Source: Bacteroidales bacterium
Lineage (GTDB): Bacteria > Bacteroidota > Bacteroidia > Bacteroidales > UBA12077
Direction of reading: 5' to 3'
Length of the DNA stretch: 57,451 bases
Assembly (NCBI GenBank): GCA_013138975.1
Contig: WTBR01000025.1
Span: forward strand, 1-57,451
This document shows, in pieces, positions 33,831 through 43,400 of this stretch. The notes below the pieces were generated by a model. It was given only the letters and a program-made list of their open reading frames with translations, did no database searches and was not told the origin of the DNA. The position numbers and the translations under genes were made by a program. Positions within the stretch are counted from its first letter, which is position 1. Each line of letters opens with the position of its first letter.

Positions 33831-34436
33831 ATGAAAAAATTTTTAATCTTAACAACAATGTTTGTTGCTTTAGCAACAGTGAGTTTTGGACAAGTTGTAA
33901 CTGGTTCTGCTCATGATTTATCAGGAGCAGTTGCTGACGTAGATATGCCGGGAAATTTTGCCGGTCAGGTTTGTGCAGCTTGTCACATTCCTCACAATAG
34001 TATAGGTGGTGCAGGAGCAATTTTGTGGAGTCAAACAATTCCAGCTTCAGCAGGCTTTCAAATGTATACTAGTGCTACATATACAGTAGCAGGGGACTTA
34101 ACAGCCACAGGAACATCTCTTAAATGTTTAGGTTGTCATGATGATGCCACTTCTATTCACTCAACAGGTGTTATAAGTGCTGCAGGATTCGCAGCATTAG
34201 GCACAGGAAATGGTGTAACTGGTACAGATCTTAGATCTGATCATCCTGTTGGAGTAACATTAACTGCATTAGCAGGAAGTATGAAAGTTCCTACGAATGC
34301 GAAAACTTTTGCTGCTGGTGGTAATGACTATGTAGAATGTGGATCATGTCACAATCCTCATGATGATACGAATGCGGGCTTCTTAATAACTTCAAATGAC
34401 AATAGTGATTTATGTTTAGATTGTCATATTAAATAA
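33831..34436 (+). CDS. Small tetraheme cytochrome c
   Basis: This 201-residue exported protein has a signal peptide ending VSFGQ and four CXXCH motifs (CAACHIPHN, CLGCHDD, CGSCHNPHD, CLDCH at the very C-terminus). The pairing of an early CXXCHIPHN and a later CXXCHNPHDD is the doubled-CXXCH style also seen in its neighbours. It has its own -7 box and is followed by a strong terminator, so it is a single-gene unit and likely well expressed. It is probably a periplasmic or surface electron shuttle between the larger cytochromes. Confidence 0.92.
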   Translation: MKKFLILTTMFVALATVSFGQVVTGSAHDLSGAVADVDMPGNFAGQVCAACHIPHNSIGGAGAILWSQTIPASAGFQMYTSATYTVAGDLTATGTSLKCLGCHDDATSIHSTGVISAAGFAALGTGNGVTGTDLRSDHPVGVTLTALAGSMKVPTNAKTFAAGGNDYVECGSCHNPHDDTNAGFLITSNDNSDLCLDCHIK

Positions 34437-34453
34437 AACAAAGAAAAATGCTT

Positions 34454-34485
34454 AAAAAAGGGCGATTAAAATCGCCCTTTTTTTT
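34454..34485 (+). terminator. Strong intrinsic terminator after the tetraheme cytochrome
   Basis: AAAAAAGGGCGAT-TAAA-ATCGCCCTTTTTT: a perfect GC-containing stem, 4-nt loop and eight or so T. Confidence 0.95.
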
Positions 34486-34512
34486 GAATAAAACTCTAAT
34501 TAATTAAGTTTG

Positions 34513-34520
34513 TAAATTTG
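34513..34520 (+). promoter_or_regulatory. -7 box of the propeller/barrel/cytochrome operon (TAAATTTG)
   Basis: TAAATTTG fits TAnnTTTG, 27 bp before the ATG at 34547, directly after the preceding terminator. It likely drives the genes from 34547 to at least 40238. Confidence 0.55.
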
Positions 34521-34546
34521 TTCAACTTTTTTTTAAAAAAAAAAAC

Positions 34547-35626
34547 ATGTTATATAACTTTAGAAACAGAATAATTATATTGATTTCGATAGCTCTTTGT
34601 TTTACATCATGCAAAATATTTCAAACGCAACCTATTGAAATTGAAGAATTGGTTATATACCCACCGCCACCGGATAAGGTGAGGATACAGTATCTAACAA
34701 GCATAAATAATTCAGAAGACATAATGGGACGGCGTTCTCCTTTTATGGATTTTATACTTGGAAAAGAGATTCCTATGGGAGTTGTATCGCCACTCGAAAT
34801 AACATCAACAGAAAGTGAATTAATTATTTGTGATAATATTTTAGGGGGGCTTGAATTGATCAATCTGGAAAATAAAACTTTTGAATATTTTATTCCGGAT
34901 GGGCGAGGCAGATTAGCTCAACCTGTTAGTTGTACAGTAGATTCTTCCGGGAACCTTTTTGTTGTTGATAAGAAACGTAAACAAATTGTAGTTTTTAACA
35001 ATACAGAAGAAGGTTATAAATACAAAACGGCTTTTGGTGATACGGCAAATTATGCTCCATATGATATATTAGCTTTTAAAGATAAATTATGGGTGCCTAA
35101 TACTAAAACCAGAAAGATTCATGTATATGACGGTACAAATTTTAATTTTCTTTTTTCATTTCCAAAGGGTGATCGTCAAGACCATGGTTATATTGTATTG
35201 CCAAAATATATCGAAGGTTTTGGGGATAATATATATGTAACAGATTTTGTGGGCAATACAATAAAGGTTTTTGATGTAGATGGAAATTTCATAAGATCAG
35301 TAGGAAGCATTGGTACTTTTCCAGGACAGTTTGCTCGAGCAAAGGATATTGCTATTGATAAAGATGAAAATCTTTTTGCAATAGATGCGGCTTTTGGCAA
35401 TGTTCAAATATTTAACAAAAAGGGTCAATTACTTATGTTTTTTGGAGGACAGAATGCAAATTCAGGCGATATGTATTTACCTCGCGCAATTCATATTTCT
35501 TATGAGCATAACAATTATTTTGAGGAATATCTTGACCCTGCTTATAAGCTTAAATATATAATATATGTTTCCAACCAGCAAGGAGGAAATAAAGTGAATG
35601 TTTACGGTGCTGTTGAAGTAAAATAA
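34547..35626 (+). CDS. NHL-repeat propeller lipoprotein
   Basis: This 359-residue protein has a lipoprotein signal peptide (ISIALCFTSC, modified cysteine at about residue 22). The body is a six-bladed beta-propeller of NHL repeats (DSSGNLFVVDKKRKQIVVF, GDNIYVTDFVGNTIKVFDVD, DKDENLFAIDAAFGNVQIF). NHL proteins accompany porin-cytochrome conduits in several metal-reducing bacteria. It is the first gene of the operon with the outer-membrane barrel 26 bp downstream. Its role may be to brace or cap the complex in the periplasm or at the outer membrane; no enzymatic site is seen. Confidence 0.88.
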   Translation: MLYNFRNRIIILISIALCFTSCKIFQTQPIEIEELVIYPPPPDKVRIQYLTSINNSEDIMGRRSPFMDFILGKEIPMGVVSPLEITSTESELIICDNILGGLELINLENKTFEYFIPDGRGRLAQPVSCTVDSSGNLFVVDKKRKQIVVFNNTEEGYKYKTAFGDTANYAPYDILAFKDKLWVPNTKTRKIHVYDGTNFNFLFSFPKGDRQDHGYIVLPKYIEGFGDNIYVTDFVGNTIKVFDVDGNFIRSVGSIGTFPGQFARAKDIAIDKDENLFAIDAAFGNVQIFNKKGQLLMFFGGQNANSGDMYLPRAIHISYEHNNYFEEYLDPAYKLKYIIYVSNQQGGNKVNVYGAVEVK

Positions 35627-35652
35627 AAAAAGTATATTCAATTGAAAAGATA

Positions 35653-37608
35653 GTGAAGTTTCAAAAATGGCTTATATTAATTTTTGGTTTAACATTTTCA
35701 TTCTTATCTACGAATGGTCAGAATGTAGCAACTCCTATAAGAGCGTTTAAACTACAAACGCTTGGCGGTGATATAAAATTAGATGGTTATTACAATTATA
35801 AAATATGGGATAGATTAGGTATTGAAGATAATTATAAGATTTCATATTTTTCACCTGCAATTAGTCTAAAAACCAAAAGCTATATATGGCATCCCAATTT
35901 ATTATCAATAAATGTTAACGCTGATTATAATCCTGAATTAAGAAATAACATTGCTGATATTCATCCAGACAGAGTTGAGAGAATATCACATAAAGGGATT
36001 GATTTATCAGCTAAATTATTAAAAAACAAAAATTATAGATTAAGCAGCAATATTAAAATAAGTGATGGTTATCATAATGATGAAGATATAAACTTTACGA
36101 AATCACTTAGTAAATATTGGGATATTCAATTTATAAGTATGGATAAAAAAATCCCTCTTATGTTATTATATTCTAATGCAAAATCGGAATCTGAAAATAT
36201 TACCAACAATCGTTTATATAGTTTTGATACTAAAAGTCTAATTGGAACATTAAACAAAAAATTCTATAAAAAAGATGCGCATCGTATTCAATATAAGTAT
36301 ACTGAAGATAATCGACTATATAACAGTTTAGAAGAAATCAATACTAAGTTTCATGATATAAATTTAAATAATAGGCTATATTTTGATAAAAAGAATAATT
36401 ATTTATTTAATTCTATAATTAGGGAATATATAAAATATGGAAACCAGGAATCTAAAGAATTTTCAGCAAAAGAGAAATTTCTTTTTAAATTTCCTGCAAA
36501 TTTAAAACTAGGTCTAAATTACACTTTCAGAAATTATTTGAAGGAAGATTTTAAACTTAATCAAAATTATATTTTTACACATTTAGATCATAAACTTTTT
36601 CAAAGCTTACGGTCTTCTGTTTTTTACTCAATAAACGATACAAAACAAAGTCTTTACAGTCAGCAGATAAAACAAGCAGGATTTAGTTTCAATTATTTAA
36701 AAAAAATACCAACCGGAAATGTAGCCATAAATTATTATTACGCTAACGAAAAAATGGGTCGTGAAAATGAACCCGGTATAATGCAAGTTGTTAATGAGCA
36801 ACATACTATTTCTGATGGTGAGATTTTATTATTAAACTACCCGTTTTTAAATCGCGCAAGTATTGTTATTAAAAGCATGAATCAAATATTGATTTATCAA
36901 GAAAATCTTGATTATTATCTTGTTAATCAAGGAAATTATGTTGAAATACAAAGGATTCCCGGTGGACAATTGGATAATAATTCTATAATTTTAGTTGATT
37001 ATACAGCAGACCAGGCCGGTACATCTACTTATAGTTTGGCCAGACATGAATTTTATGCAAAAGTTTCAGTTTTAAAGCAACTGGTATCAGTTTATTATAG
37101 ATATAAGGAAGATGCGTATTCAAATATTGAGTTTGAAAGTATATTTAGTCGCGATGAGTACAAACAACATATTATGGGTATTCAGTCTCGTTCAAAATAT
37201 CACAAAGCAGGAATTGAATATACTAACAGGGAAAGTTCTTTAATTCCTATTGAGCAGTTAAGTTATTTTGCTAATATGAATTTAAGGCTTAAGAAATTTC
37301 ATTTCTTTGCAAGTGCAAGTCAAAATTATTATTATAAATATGGGGTTTATAGTAATCAAAGCTATTTTTATTCATCAGCTAATGTTACTTATATGATGGG
37401 TTCAAGTACAAGAATTCAATATAGTTTTAATTATAGAAAACAAGATGGCACCAATATTTTTATGGATATAGTTAAGAGTAAACTAGAATATTCGTCTAAG
37501 ATTAGAGCTTTAAGCTATTCCTTCGGTTTGGAATATTTTCACAAAAACAGGCTGTTAGATGAAGAAATGCTTGGTGGTGTTTTTGTTAAAGTAAGGAGAA
37601 TTTTTTAA
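35653..37608 (+). CDS. Predicted outer-membrane beta-barrel of a porin-cytochrome conduit
   Basis: This 651-residue protein has a signal peptide (FLSTNGQ) and no heme motif. Almost the whole length is alternating aromatic/polar strands (NKNYRLSSNIKISDGYH, LKLGLNYTFRNYLKED, SFNYLKKIPTGNVAINYYY, SYFYSSANVTYMM), ending in FVKVRRIF with a final phenylalanine, as expected of a barrel of about 24-26 strands. Position supports a conduit: a propeller lipoprotein lies before it and 9-, 21- and 31-heme cytochromes follow within the operon. In Geobacter and Ignavibacteria such barrels hold a cytochrome that carries electrons through the outer membrane. No family name is assigned; the start codon is GTG at 35653. 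Confidence 0.75.
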   Translation: MKFQKWLILIFGLTFSFLSTNGQNVATPIRAFKLQTLGGDIKLDGYYNYKIWDRLGIEDNYKISYFSPAISLKTKSYIWHPNLLSINVNADYNPELRNNIADIHPDRVERISHKGIDLSAKLLKNKNYRLSSNIKISDGYHNDEDINFTKSLSKYWDIQFISMDKKIPLMLLYSNAKSESENITNNRLYSFDTKSLIGTLNKKFYKKDAHRIQYKYTEDNRLYNSLEEINTKFHDINLNNRLYFDKKNNYLFNSIIREYIKYGNQESKEFSAKEKFLFKFPANLKLGLNYTFRNYLKEDFKLNQNYIFTHLDHKLFQSLRSSVFYSINDTKQSLYSQQIKQAGFSFNYLKKIPTGNVAINYYYANEKMGRENEPGIMQVVNEQHTISDGEILLLNYPFLNRASIVIKSMNQILIYQENLDYYLVNQGNYVEIQRIPGGQLDNNSIILVDYTADQAGTSTYSLARHEFYAKVSVLKQLVSVYYRYKEDAYSNIEFESIFSRDEYKQHIMGIQSRSKYHKAGIEYTNRESSLIPIEQLSYFANMNLRLKKFHFFASASQNYYYKYGVYSNQSYFYSSANVTYMMGSSTRIQYSFNYRKQDGTNIFMDIVKSKLEYSSKIRALSYSFGLEYFHKNRLLDEEMLGGVFVKVRRIF

Positions 37609-37634
37609 TACTTATTAGTGTTTAATAGTGTAAA

Positions 37635-38462
37635 ATGAAAAATAGCTCAGTTAAATATATAGCCTACGTTGTAATTGCTATTACTTTTATAAGTTCTTGT
37701 GTAACTGAGGAAAATTATAAGTATTTATCATTTTTTTTCGACGGTGTACCGGATCCTTCAGTAAATGAAAATATTGAAATCAATTTAACCGACAGTTCCA
37801 CTAAAATTGTATCTATAGATAATACAAATATTAAACCCCTTGTAAATAAACATATTCCGTATGCCGAAAATGAATGTAACTCCTGCCACGATAAAAACAC
37901 CATCGGGGGTTATATTAAACCTCAACCTGCCCTGTGTTATCAATGCCATGAAGATTTTAATGAAAGCTATGAATCTTTACATGGTCCGGTAAAAGGAGGA
38001 TACTGTACTTCTTGTCACAACCCCCATAAATCAAAATTTTCAAACTTAATAGTTAAGGAAGGGCAAGAATTATGTTTTATTTGTCATGAATCATCAGTTC
38101 TAAGTCAGGGTACTTTGCATTCCGATATTGGAGAAAAGAACTGCATTGATTGCCATAACCCCCATGGAGGTGTAAATGAAAATTATATGGTTGATGGTTC
38201 CTGCCTGAACTGCCACGATAATTTTAACAAAAAGTATAAATCTGTACATGGACCCGTAGCTGCAGGATTTTGTAATACTTGTCATGATTCACATAGCTCT
38301 GATAAGGAGAATTCATTATTACGTACAGGGCAGGATTTATGCACATATTGTCATGATATAAATATTGTATTACAAAATGAAACTCATGAGGAAATAGATA
38401 ATACAAGTTGCCTGGAATGTCATAATGCACATGGAGGTGAGGATAGATTTATATTAAATTAA
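37635..38462 (+). CDS. Nine-heme cytochrome c lipoprotein (doubled CXXCH)
   Basis: This 275-residue protein has a lipoprotein signal (ITFISSC, cysteine at about 22) and nine CXXCH motifs: CNSCH, CYQCH, CTSCH, CFICH, CIDCH, CLNCH, CNTCH, CTYCH and CLECH. They follow the doubled-CXXCH pattern, with extra histidines (SLHGPV, SVHGPV, THEEI) that serve as sixth ligands. The lipid anchor should hold it in the outer membrane next to the barrel encoded 26 bp upstream, so it is the best candidate for the cytochrome threaded through or docked on the barrel. It is followed 15 bp later by the 21-heme gene. Confidence 0.9.
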   Translation: MKNSSVKYIAYVVIAITFISSCVTEENYKYLSFFFDGVPDPSVNENIEINLTDSSTKIVSIDNTNIKPLVNKHIPYAENECNSCHDKNTIGGYIKPQPALCYQCHEDFNESYESLHGPVKGGYCTSCHNPHKSKFSNLIVKEGQELCFICHESSVLSQGTLHSDIGEKNCIDCHNPHGGVNENYMVDGSCLNCHDNFNKKYKSVHGPVAAGFCNTCHDSHSSDKENSLLRTGQDLCTYCHDINIVLQNETHEEIDNTSCLECHNAHGGEDRFILN

Positions 38463-38477
38463 TAGGAAATTTTAAAT

Positions 38478-40238
38478 ATGAAAAAATCATTATTAACATT
38501 TCTGGGAATTTTTGCAGTATTACTTTTTTTCTCTTCTTGGAGTAATTTTGAAAGAGAAATTGATGAAGGGATTAAGAAACCTAGGAGAAGAAAGACTGAG
38601 CAAAAGAAATGTATTGAATGCCATAGTGATTTAATGAATAATAAAATAGTTCATGCACCCATTGAAGAAGCTTGCGACAATTGTCATTCTAAAAAAGAAA
38701 ATGGACATCCCGACAGACAAGGGAGAGAGTTTGTGTTAGCTGACGCTATGCCAACTCTATGTTATTATTGCCACGAAGAACCATCAAAGAAAATAATTCA
38801 TGCACCTGTTGAAGGAGGTGAATGTGCAATTTGTCATTCTCCGCATAGCTCAAATAATTCACACCTTTTAGTTAGCAACTCAATAAGTAGTCTTTGTTAC
38901 GAATGTCACGATTTAGAAATTGGTGAAAAAGATAGAGTACATGCACCCGTTGAAATGGGAAGTTGCGAAGAGTGCCATGATTCTCATCAATCTGATAATA
39001 GAAGTTTGTTAAAGAAAGAGAAGGGTAGTTTATGTTTAAGTTGTCATGATAATATTAATGCTGAAATTAAAACAAAATACCCTCATGCAGCTGTTGATGA
39101 TTGTTCAAATTGTCATACCGCACATAGTTCAAGTAACAGAAATTTATTAACAGAAAAGATCCCCGAATTGTGTTTTGCTTGCCATGAAACATTTGATAAA
39201 AAACATGGTCATTCTCCGGTTAAAGAAGGCGATTGTTTATCCTGTCATGTTGTTCATGGATCAAATAATCGAAAATTATTGATTGAAAAAGAGTCTTCAA
39301 ATTTATGCCTAATGTGCCATGATTTAGGAATGGAGAACAGTAAGGTTAAGCATGCACCGGTTGAAGCTTTAGAATGTATGGAATGTCACGATGCGCACAA
39401 CTCAGATTACAATGGCTTATTAAAAAAAGAAAAAACAATGTTGTGCATGAATTGCCATTCTGATTTAGAAGAAGATTTTGTCATGATAAACAGACATGCT
39501 CCTTTCGAAGATGATTGTTCAAATTGTCATGCAGCTCACAGTTCAATGCACGAAAATCTTTTAGTAGAAGAAGCTAAAACTTTATGTTATATGTGCCATG
39601 ATGATATTCAGGAGAAAGTAAATACTTTGCCAATTGTACATAAGGTAATGAATGATGACTTAAGTTGCGCAAATTGCCATTCTCCGCATGCCTCAAATGA
39701 ATCAGCAATTTTATTATCAAAAGAAAAGGAACTTTGTTTAAGTTGCCATAATAAAGAATACTCTACTGAATTTGGTAAAATAAAAAATATAAAAGAGGAA
39801 ATTGAAAAAAGCAAATATATACATGATCCTGTTAAAGAAGGCTGTTCTTCCTGTCACGATTCTCATGCTGTAAAATACCCTTTTTTACTGACAGATTATT
39901 CTTCTCCAATGATGTATACACCGGCAAATACTCTTAATTTTCAATTGTGTTTTAATTGTCATGATAAAGAGTTAATGACAATTAAAAGAGGGAACTTGGC
40001 AACAAATTTTAGAAATGGGAATCAGAATTTACATTATATACATTTGGAAGGTGAGAAAGCAAGGAATTGTAATATTTGTCATGCGACTCATGCTGCGGAT
40101 GGAAAGCATTTAATAAAAGAGAAAATATGGTTTGGGCAATGGGAAATGCCAATAGGATATGAAGCCAATTCAAACGGAGGTTCGTGTTTAACCGGTTGCC
40201 ACGAAAAAATGGAATATTTTAGATCTCCAGGTCTTTAA
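38478..40238 (+). CDS. 21-heme cytochrome c (doubled CXXCH)
   Basis: This 586-residue exported protein has a signal-like hydrophobic N-terminus (LLTFLGIFAVLLFFSSW) without a lipobox. There are 20 CXXCH motifs and one CX3CH (CLTGCH) near the end, about one heme per 27 residues. The spacing is regular, with paired units like HAPVEGGECAICHSPHSSN and LCYECHDLEIGE and ligand histidines in HAPV. The order of motifs closely follows the next gene, including the ending NLHYIHLEGEKARNCNICHA and SCLTGCHEKMEY, so the two are paralogs. It is probably a periplasmic or surface heme wire. Confidence 0.92.
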   Translation: MKKSLLTFLGIFAVLLFFSSWSNFEREIDEGIKKPRRRKTEQKKCIECHSDLMNNKIVHAPIEEACDNCHSKKENGHPDRQGREFVLADAMPTLCYYCHEEPSKKIIHAPVEGGECAICHSPHSSNNSHLLVSNSISSLCYECHDLEIGEKDRVHAPVEMGSCEECHDSHQSDNRSLLKKEKGSLCLSCHDNINAEIKTKYPHAAVDDCSNCHTAHSSSNRNLLTEKIPELCFACHETFDKKHGHSPVKEGDCLSCHVVHGSNNRKLLIEKESSNLCLMCHDLGMENSKVKHAPVEALECMECHDAHNSDYNGLLKKEKTMLCMNCHSDLEEDFVMINRHAPFEDDCSNCHAAHSSMHENLLVEEAKTLCYMCHDDIQEKVNTLPIVHKVMNDDLSCANCHSPHASNESAILLSKEKELCLSCHNKEYSTEFGKIKNIKEEIEKSKYIHDPVKEGCSSCHDSHAVKYPFLLTDYSSPMMYTPANTLNFQLCFNCHDKELMTIKRGNLATNFRNGNQNLHYIHLEGEKARNCNICHATHAADGKHLIKEKIWFGQWEMPIGYEANSNGGSCLTGCHEKMEYFRSPGL

Positions 40239-40283
40239 GAATTAAACGTATTAAGTAGTGTCAGCAAGAAAACTACTTATTTT

Positions 40284-40414
40284 TAAAGTCTTTGATAAGA
40301 AAGCGTCAAAGACGAGGCTTTCGAAGTTTTGAAAACCAAGGAGTTCACTTTTGTGAATGACTGTTTTCAATACAAGAGTAACGAAGTATTTGGCGTTTTC
40401 TTGCAAAGACTAAG
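40284..40414. repeat. Long imperfect palindrome between two cytochrome genes
   Basis: AGTCTTTGATAAGAAAGCG at the left pairs with CGTTTTCTTGCAAAGACT at the right. Inside, TTTTGAAAAC pairs with GTTTTCAA and GTTCAC with GTGAAT. The whole unit folds as one hairpin of about 130 bp. It contains CTTCGTTAC on the minus strand, as do the 120-bp elements on the plus strand, so the families may be related. No gene was seen in this gap. Confidence 0.6.
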
Positions 40415-40445
40415 TAATAATTTGAGAATTGTATAAAACTTTAAA

Positions 40446-43400
40446 ATGATGAAACTTTATTATATTTTAATAATACTTTGCCAGATTTTAATTGCACCAT
40501 CTATATATGCAAACGAGACTGAAATAAATGATGGGAGTTTAAATCAAGATCCTACTACGATTAAATCATGTATAGATTGTCATAGCAATTTAATTAAGAA
40601 AAATATTCATGCCCCGGCGGAAGAATCATGTGAAAATTGCCATATCTCTAATGATAATGATCACCCAGAAGGTGCTGCAAAGGGATTTAGTTTAGCTGAT
40701 GATGTTCCAACATTATGTTTTTATTGTCACGAAGAATATTCAAAGAAAAATAAACATGCACCAGCAGAGGCTGGAGAATGTGCGATGTGTCATAATTCTC
40801 ACAGTTCTGATTATCCTAAATTACTGAATGAATCAAGAACAGATAAGCTTTGTTTTGAATGCCATGATTTGGAAATACCTGAAATCAATATTGTTCATGC
40901 CCCAGTTGAAGAAGGAGCATGTGATGAATGTCACGATTCACACCAATCAGATAATAGCTCATTTTTAAAAGCAACAAGTCCACAATTATGTTTTAATTGT
41001 CATGAAACAGCTAAGGAGCAAACGCAAAAAAGAAATGTACACGCACCATTTGAAGATGATTGTTTTAACTGCCACCAGTCACATAGTTCTGCTGAAAAGG
41101 GTTTGCTAACAGAAAAAACTCCAACATTGTGCTTTAACTGCCATGAAGGATATACCAAGAAGAATATACATGCACCGGCTGAATCTGGAGAATGTTCAAT
41201 TTGCCATAATTCACACAGTTCTGATTATCCTAAATTACTGAATGAATCAAGAACGGATAAGCTTTGTTTTGAGTGTCATGATTTGGAAATACCTGAGACA
41301 AATATAGTTCATGCTCCAGTTCAAGAAGGAGCTTGTGATGATTGTCACGATTCACATCAATCGGATAATAGTTCATTTTTAAAAGCGACAAGTCCACAGT
41401 TGTGTTATAATTGTCATGAAACGGTTAAGGAACAAACACAGAAAAGAAATATACATGCACCTTTTGCAGACGATTGTGCTAATTGTCATCAGGCACATAG
41501 TTCTACTGAAAAGGCTTTGCTAACAGAAAAAACTCCAACATTGTGCATTAACTGTCATGAAGGATATACAAAAAAGAATAAACACGCACCGGCTGAATCC
41601 GGAGAATGTTCAATTTGCCATAATTCACACAGTTCTGATTATCCTAAATTACTGAATGAATCAAGTACAGATAAGCTTTGTTTTGAGTGTCATGATTTAG
41701 GAATAACAGAGACTCAAAATGTTCATGGCCCTGTTCAAGAAGGAGCTTGCGATGAATGCCACGATTCACACCAATCAGATAATAGCGCATTTTTAAAACT
41801 TGCAAGTCCACAATTATGTTTTAACTGTCATGGTGAATATACAAAGAAGAATATACACGCACCGGCAGAATCAGGAGAATGTGCAATGTGCCATAATTCT
41901 CATAGTTCAGATTATCCTAAATTATTGAGGGATTCAAGAACGGATAAGCTTTGTTATGAGTGTCATGATTTGGAAATACCTGAGACCAACATTGTTCATG
42001 CCCCAGTTAAAGAAGGAGCATGTGATGATTGCCACGATTCACATCAATCAGATAATAGATCATTTTTAAAAGCTACAGGTTCACAATTATGTTTTAATTG
42101 TCACGAAACGGCTAAGGATCAAGCTCAGCAAAGAAGATTGCATGCTCCATTTGAAGATGACTGTTCTAACTGTCACCAAGCACATAGTGCAGCAGAAAAA
42201 GGTTTGATAGCAGAAAAAACTCCAACATTGTGCTATAACTGCCATGGTGATGTGCAGGAGTTGATTGTATCTTCAAAATTTGTTCATAATCCTATGAACG
42301 ATCAAGAATCTTGCAGCAATTGTCATTCACCACATGGATCATCAGAAAATGCAATTTTATTGGAAACGGAAAAAGAGTTATGCTTAAGTTGTCATAGTAA
42401 AACTTATACTTCGGAATCGGGGAAAACCAAAAATATAAAGCAAAAGCTTAAATCAGGAAATAATATTCACGCTCCCGTAGATGAGGGTTGTGTAATTTGT
42501 CATAAGCCACATGCATCAAATAATCAGGCAATTTTAAATAGTAATTTTCCATCGGGGAATTATGCTGAAGCTAGTGCAGAAAATTTTGCTTTATGTTTCG
42601 AGTGCCATGATTCTGATTTAATGTTGAGTGAATTTACTACGGATGCTACTAATTTTAGAGACGGGAATGTAAATATGCACTATGTTCATATTAATGGTAC
42701 AAAGGGTATTTCATGTAAAATGTGCCATGATTCACATGCTACAAAAGGAAAATTCTTAATAATTGATAAAGTCCCATTTGGTAAATGGGAAATGGATATG
42801 AATTTTGTTGAAAAAGAATTGGGTGGCTCTTGTGCAACAGGCTGTCATGCAGAAAAGGAATATAATAGATATATAGAATCAGCTTTGGCAATTGAAGATT
42901 CAGTAGCAAGCGATTCAATTATAGTCGTTCCAAAGAAAAGGTATCAAAATTATACTGAGCACGTTCAATCAATAGATTTAGCTGTAGTTGAATATAATGA
43001 AAACGTAGATAAGCAAATGGCGGAGAAGCAGGATAGCCTTGATCAAATTTTGTTGGCTCAAAACCTGGAAAATACAGATGATATAAAAGATGAAATTCAA
43101 ACTGAAAATATTGATGATGTTGTTAAAACAGAGCTTGTAGCATTAAAAGAAATAGAAGAAAATATTTCGGCTGATACAATAACAACTAAAGAAGAAATTA
43201 CTTTAAATGAACCTATAAAAGAAGAAGTACATGAAAGCAGTGAATTAGAAAATGTTCAGATTATAGGTATGGATACTGTTGTAGATAAACTAGTTTCCGA
43301 AAACATTCCACCAGTAGAGGTAACCGAAAAAGAAATTAGTCCAGATAAATCATTGAAAAATGAGAATGACACTGAATTAAAAATAGAAACGATTGATGAA

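Noticed and set aside
40716..42230. CRISPR or satellite array
   Set aside because: The period of 414 bp is coding and carries six heme motifs per unit.
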